Shown: positions 32,621 through 34,342 of the stretch, in pieces
How positions within the stretch are numbered: the first letter of the stretch is position 1
Layout: each line of letters opens with the position of its first letter
Assembly (NCBI GenBank): GCA_947459195.1
Contig: CANHCS010000017.1
Span: 1-34,342, forward strand
Length of the DNA stretch: 34,342 bases
From: Sphingobacteriaceae bacterium
Lineage (GTDB): Bacteria > Bacteroidota > Bacteroidia > Sphingobacteriales > Sphingobacteriaceae
Reading direction: 5' to 3'
The notes under the pieces: model-generated
Databases searched by the model: none
Told to the model about the DNA's origin: nothing
Seen by the model: only the letters and a program-made list of their open reading frames with translations
Position numbers and translations under genes: made by a program

Positions 32621-33304
32621 CTATCCTACCTGCTTTTTCGCTTCTTCTTTCATCTTTTCATTCGCAACGATCACGATTTCCACTCGGCGGTTTTTAGATC
32701 TGCCATCTTCGGTGCTGTTATCTGCAATTGGTTCCATTTCTCCTTTTCCTTGTACATTTAAACGGTCGGAAAGAATTCCCTGGGCGGTGGCGAAATCCTT
32801 TACCGATTCAGCCCTTCGGGCCGATAAACGGTTGTTATACTCATCGCTACCGGTGTTATCAGTATGGCCAATGATCAACACATTGGTTTCCGGATTTTCT
32901 TTTAATGATTTAGCGAGATTTTGAATATTGGTGACAGCCGCAGGTTTCAATTCTGATTTGTTCACATCGAATAAAATTCCTGAATCGAACTTCACAATAA
33001 TTCCTTCCCCTTCGCGAATGATCTCTGCTCCCGGGATACTTTGTTTCAACTGTTCCGCCTGTCGGTCCATGCTCCTGCCGATAAACGCCCCCGCAGTTCC
33101 GCCAATGGCACCACCCAAAATGGCACCAACTGCCGTATTTCCTGCTTTCTTGCCGATCAATGCACCAATGGTGCCTCCGGTTGCAGCGCCAATGGCTGCC
33201 CCTTTTTGTGTTTTGGTCATGGTAAAACAAGATGGTAAAATGCTCCAGCTGATAGCGCCAACCAATCCGATCAGCGCTATATTTTTAATGTTGATCTTAT
33301 TCAT
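32621..33304 (-). CDS. OmpA-family lipoprotein with glycine zipper
   Basis: 227 aa. The signal ends I-L-P-S-C26, a lipobox variant. A glycine-zipper segment (about 35-77, repeats of G-A-x-x-G-x-x-x-G) follows, of the kind that packs in membranes. The OmpA C-terminal domain (about 105-215) carries the peptidoglycan-binding pattern G-H-T-D149-N-T-G and N-x-R-L-S-A-R163-R164-A. It resembles the YiaD/Pal type and probably links outer membrane and cell wall. It lies 53 bp upstream of the HYC_CC_PP gene on the same strand, but that gene has its own promoter box. The divergent gap to the epimerase gene holds an 11-bp direct repeat. Confidence 0.93.
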   Translation of the reverse strand: MNKINIKNIALIGLVGAISWSILPSCFTMTKTQKGAAIGAATGGTIGALIGKKAGNTAVGAILGGAIGGTAGAFIGRSMDRQAEQLKQSIPGAEIIREGEGIIVKFDSGILFDVNKSELKPAAVTNIQNLAKSLKENPETNVLIIGHTDNTGSDEYNNRLSARRAESVKDFATAQGILSDRLNVQGKGEMEPIADNSTEDGRSKNRRVEIVIVANEKMKEEAKKQVG

Positions 33305-33310
33305 ATAAGT

Positions 33311-33344
33311 AAAATTTATGCTTGATTTAGGTCAAAATTTATGC
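33311..33344. promoter_or_regulatory. Direct repeat of AAAATTTATGC, 23 bp apart
   Basis: Exact 11-bp copies at 33311-33321 and 33334-33344 in the 80-bp divergent gap between the OmpA and epimerase genes. The offset of about two helical turns puts both copies on one face of the DNA, as in regulator sites. No perfect -7 box is visible in this gap. Confidence 0.4.
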
Positions 33345-33384
33345 CAACACTCTAAAAGCATCAGCTTTTCACGATATTCAACGT

Positions 33385-34212
33385 ATGAATCAGGAAAATA
33401 GTGTAAGCATTTTGGGTTGTGGTTGGTTGGGGTTTCCCTTAGCTCAGCAATTAGTCCAATCGGCTTACCGGGTAAATGGTTCGAGCACACGGGAGGAAAA
33501 GCTGGCTCAATTTAGCGAAGCAGGCATTCAGCCTTTTTTGATTCGTTTAGATGAACGCGAAACCCTAGTTAATTTCCAGGAATTCACTGATTCGGAGATC
33601 CTCATCATAGCGGTACCGCCAGGTAGTAGTCCGGAAAAGAAAGAGGCTTATTTACAGTTTTTTCAATCGCTTCCAGATTTACTTTCTGCTAATCAGCAAG
33701 TTAGGCAACTCATTTTCATCAGTTCTACCTCTGTTTATGGTGAGCCAAACAGTTTGGTAGATGAAGCCTCGGTTTTGGAACCCATCGAGACCAATGGGAA
33801 ATTATTAGCTCTGGTTGAACAGGTTTTACAAACAATCAATTTGCCAACTTGCATCATCAGAGCAGGGGGTTTAATCGGTCCGGGCAGAAATCCGGGTAGA
33901 TTTTTTGCGGGCCGACAAAACATCGCGAACGGCTTGTCACCGGTTAATTTGATACACCTGAATGATGTAATCCAAATTATTCTAAATGTGATGGCTATTC
34001 GATATCATGGAATCATCAACGCCTGTGCGCCTACTCACCCCAGCCGCAGCGAATTTTATACCCTGGCGGCCCAGCAGGCGGGCTTAGCTTCTCCTTCATT
34101 TATTCAGGAAAAAGGACAATGGAAACAAGTAGAACCAAAATACCTGCAACAGGTTGAATTCAAATTCAATTACCCCAATTTACTCGACCCTACTCTTTTT
34201 AAATCCTTCTAA
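33385..34212 (+). CDS. NAD(P)-binding epimerase-like protein (atypical extended SDR, YeeZ-like)
   Basis: 275 aa. Rossmann loop G11-C-G-W-L-G16 at the N-terminus, then F-I-S-S-T-S-V-Y118-G-E-P-N, which matches the SDR active-site strand. The partner Lys at Y+4 is not present in the usual form (Y-G-E-P-N), so a classic Y-x-x-x-K is lacking. Atypical SDRs of the YeeZ group share this feature and have no established reaction. No signal peptide; cytosolic. R-A-G-G-L-I-G-P-G-R is the typical post-active-site strand. It is divergent from the OmpA gene and followed by an AT-rich gap. Confidence 0.85.
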   Translation: MNQENSVSILGCGWLGFPLAQQLVQSAYRVNGSSTREEKLAQFSEAGIQPFLIRLDERETLVNFQEFTDSEILIIAVPPGSSPEKKEAYLQFFQSLPDLLSANQQVRQLIFISSTSVYGEPNSLVDEASVLEPIETNGKLLALVEQVLQTINLPTCIIRAGGLIGPGRNPGRFFAGRQNIANGLSPVNLIHLNDVIQIILNVMAIRYHGIINACAPTHPSRSEFYTLAAQQAGLASPSFIQEKGQWKQVEPKYLQQVEFKFNYPNLLDPTLFKSF

Positions 34213-34224
34213 TTTAATTATCAA

Positions 34225-34239
34225 TAGTTATAATAACTA
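34225..34239. promoter_or_regulatory. 15-bp palindrome in AT-rich right-edge region
   Basis: TAGTTAT-A-ATAACTA, perfect 7-bp arms around one base. It is flanked symmetrically by TTTAATTA at 34213-34220 and 34244-34251 (each 12 bp from the centre at 34232). Operator-like region upstream of the partial gene. Confidence 0.4.
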
Positions 34240-34291
34240 GTAGTTTAATTAAAATATTTTACATAAAGATTAATATAGCCATATAATTGAT

Positions 34292-34299
34292 TATTTTTG
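34292..34299 (+). promoter_or_regulatory. -7 promoter element of the right-edge gene
   Basis: TATTTTTG, exact TAnnTTTG, ending 4 nt before the GTG at 34304, the same spacing as before hisS and the HYC_CC_PP gene. Confidence 0.55.
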
Positions 34300-34303
34300 T
34301 GTC

Positions 34304-34342
34304 GTGAAAATTAGCCAAACACTTTTGTTCAATGGTTATACC
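34304..34342 (+). CDS. Start of a gene cut by the right edge
   Basis: GTG at 34304 opens 13 codons (M-K-I-S-Q-T-L-L-F-N-G-Y-T) to the window end without a stop. Support comes from position rather than protein content: the -7 box ends 4 nt upstream, after an AT-rich gap with a palindrome. Too little is visible to name a product. Confidence 0.5.
   Translation, partial: MKISQTLLFNGYT

Noticed and set aside
32910-33230. 106-aa minus-strand ORF in another frame of the OmpA gene, with His/Trp/Cys repeats
   Set aside because: Metal-binding-like appearance results from out-of-frame reading of glycine-zipper codons; no start context.
32928-33308. 126-aa plus-strand ORF rich in Ala/Pro/Met opposite the OmpA gene
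   Set aside because: Its repetitive look comes from reading the glycine-zipper codons in antisense.
33354-33369. AAAAGC-ATCA-GCTTTT hairpin before the epimerase gene
   Set aside because: Short and AT-rich, with no T-run in a useful place; not a convincing terminator.
1-34342. CRISPR array, tRNA/rRNA, insertion sequence, phage or defence genes
   Set aside because: Looked for on both strands; no regularly spaced repeats, cloverleaf-like tracts, transposase, integrase, restriction or toxin-antitoxin motifs were found.

Overview
The window looks like compact core chromosome of a Bacteroidetes bacterium, most likely a Sphingobacteriaceae member (Pedobacter-like). I base this on gene content recognised by eye: a futalosine-route menaquinone pair, a HYC_CC_PP-type small protein, Bacteroidetes-style lipoproteins and a GHL10 hydrolase. 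It also rests on ten perfect copies of the Bacteroidetes -7 promoter element TAnnTTTG placed just upstream of gene starts. I see no tRNA, rRNA, CRISPR array, IS element, phage gene or restriction/defence locus. The family placement is inference; the promoter boxes are directly visible.

Layout. 1-2740: the end of an alanine dehydrogenase gene faces hutH, then comes a YceI-like secreted protein. 2741-3032 is the longest stretch without a recognised gene (292 bp); it holds one doubtful 42-aa ORF and an inverted repeat. 3033-7598 is a minus-strand block read fumC > lipoprotein > S1/P1 nuclease > low-Mr tyrosine phosphatase > hisS, where hisS has its own promoter box. 7739-9159: a lipoprotein beta-lactamase-fold serine hydrolase converges on a CsbD-like small protein. 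9230-10411 is anmK (cell-wall recycling) with its own terminator. 10496-13300 is a large secreted M16 metalloprotease ending in a clear rho-independent terminator, followed by a cysteine-free thioredoxin-fold protein and an SDR oxidoreductase. 14863-16395 is a GHL10 glycoside hydrolase. 16562-18684: a DUF1844 protein, a membrane-anchored coiled-coil protein and, convergently, a histidine kinase without a sensor domain.

18785-22315 is a metabolic hub: minus-strand PTPS/QueD > folE > fabD, divergent from plus-strand mqnB-mqnD, which overlap by 4 bp. 22316-24190: a metallo-beta-lactamase-fold hydrolase and a LolC/E-type permease. 24249-27546: a DCC-family thiol protein converging on a FAD enzyme > histidine kinase > DinB operon. 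27615-30676: an exported amidase and an aldehyde dehydrogenase in tandem. 30774-32567: a HYC_CC_PP protein, a secreted HMA metal-binding protein and an outer-membrane beta-barrel candidate, which I read as a small metal-handling module. 32621-33304 is an OmpA-type lipoprotein with a glycine zipper; 33385-34212 is a NAD(P)-binding epimerase-like protein. The right edge carries an AT-rich regulatory region and the first 13 codons of another gene.

Working together: MqnB/MqnD serve menaquinone, FolE/PTPS serve pterins, FabD serves fatty acids and FumC the TCA cycle. The rest is largely envelope biology (proteases, nuclease, lipoproteins, barrel, LolE-like permease). I do not see a clearly new multi-gene system. 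The best leads are a recurring promoter/start-codon arrangement implying leaderless mRNAs, an inverted repeat bracketing the fumC promoter, a 14-bp tandem duplication inside hisS, a cysteine-free redoxin and the HYC/HMA/barrel cluster.
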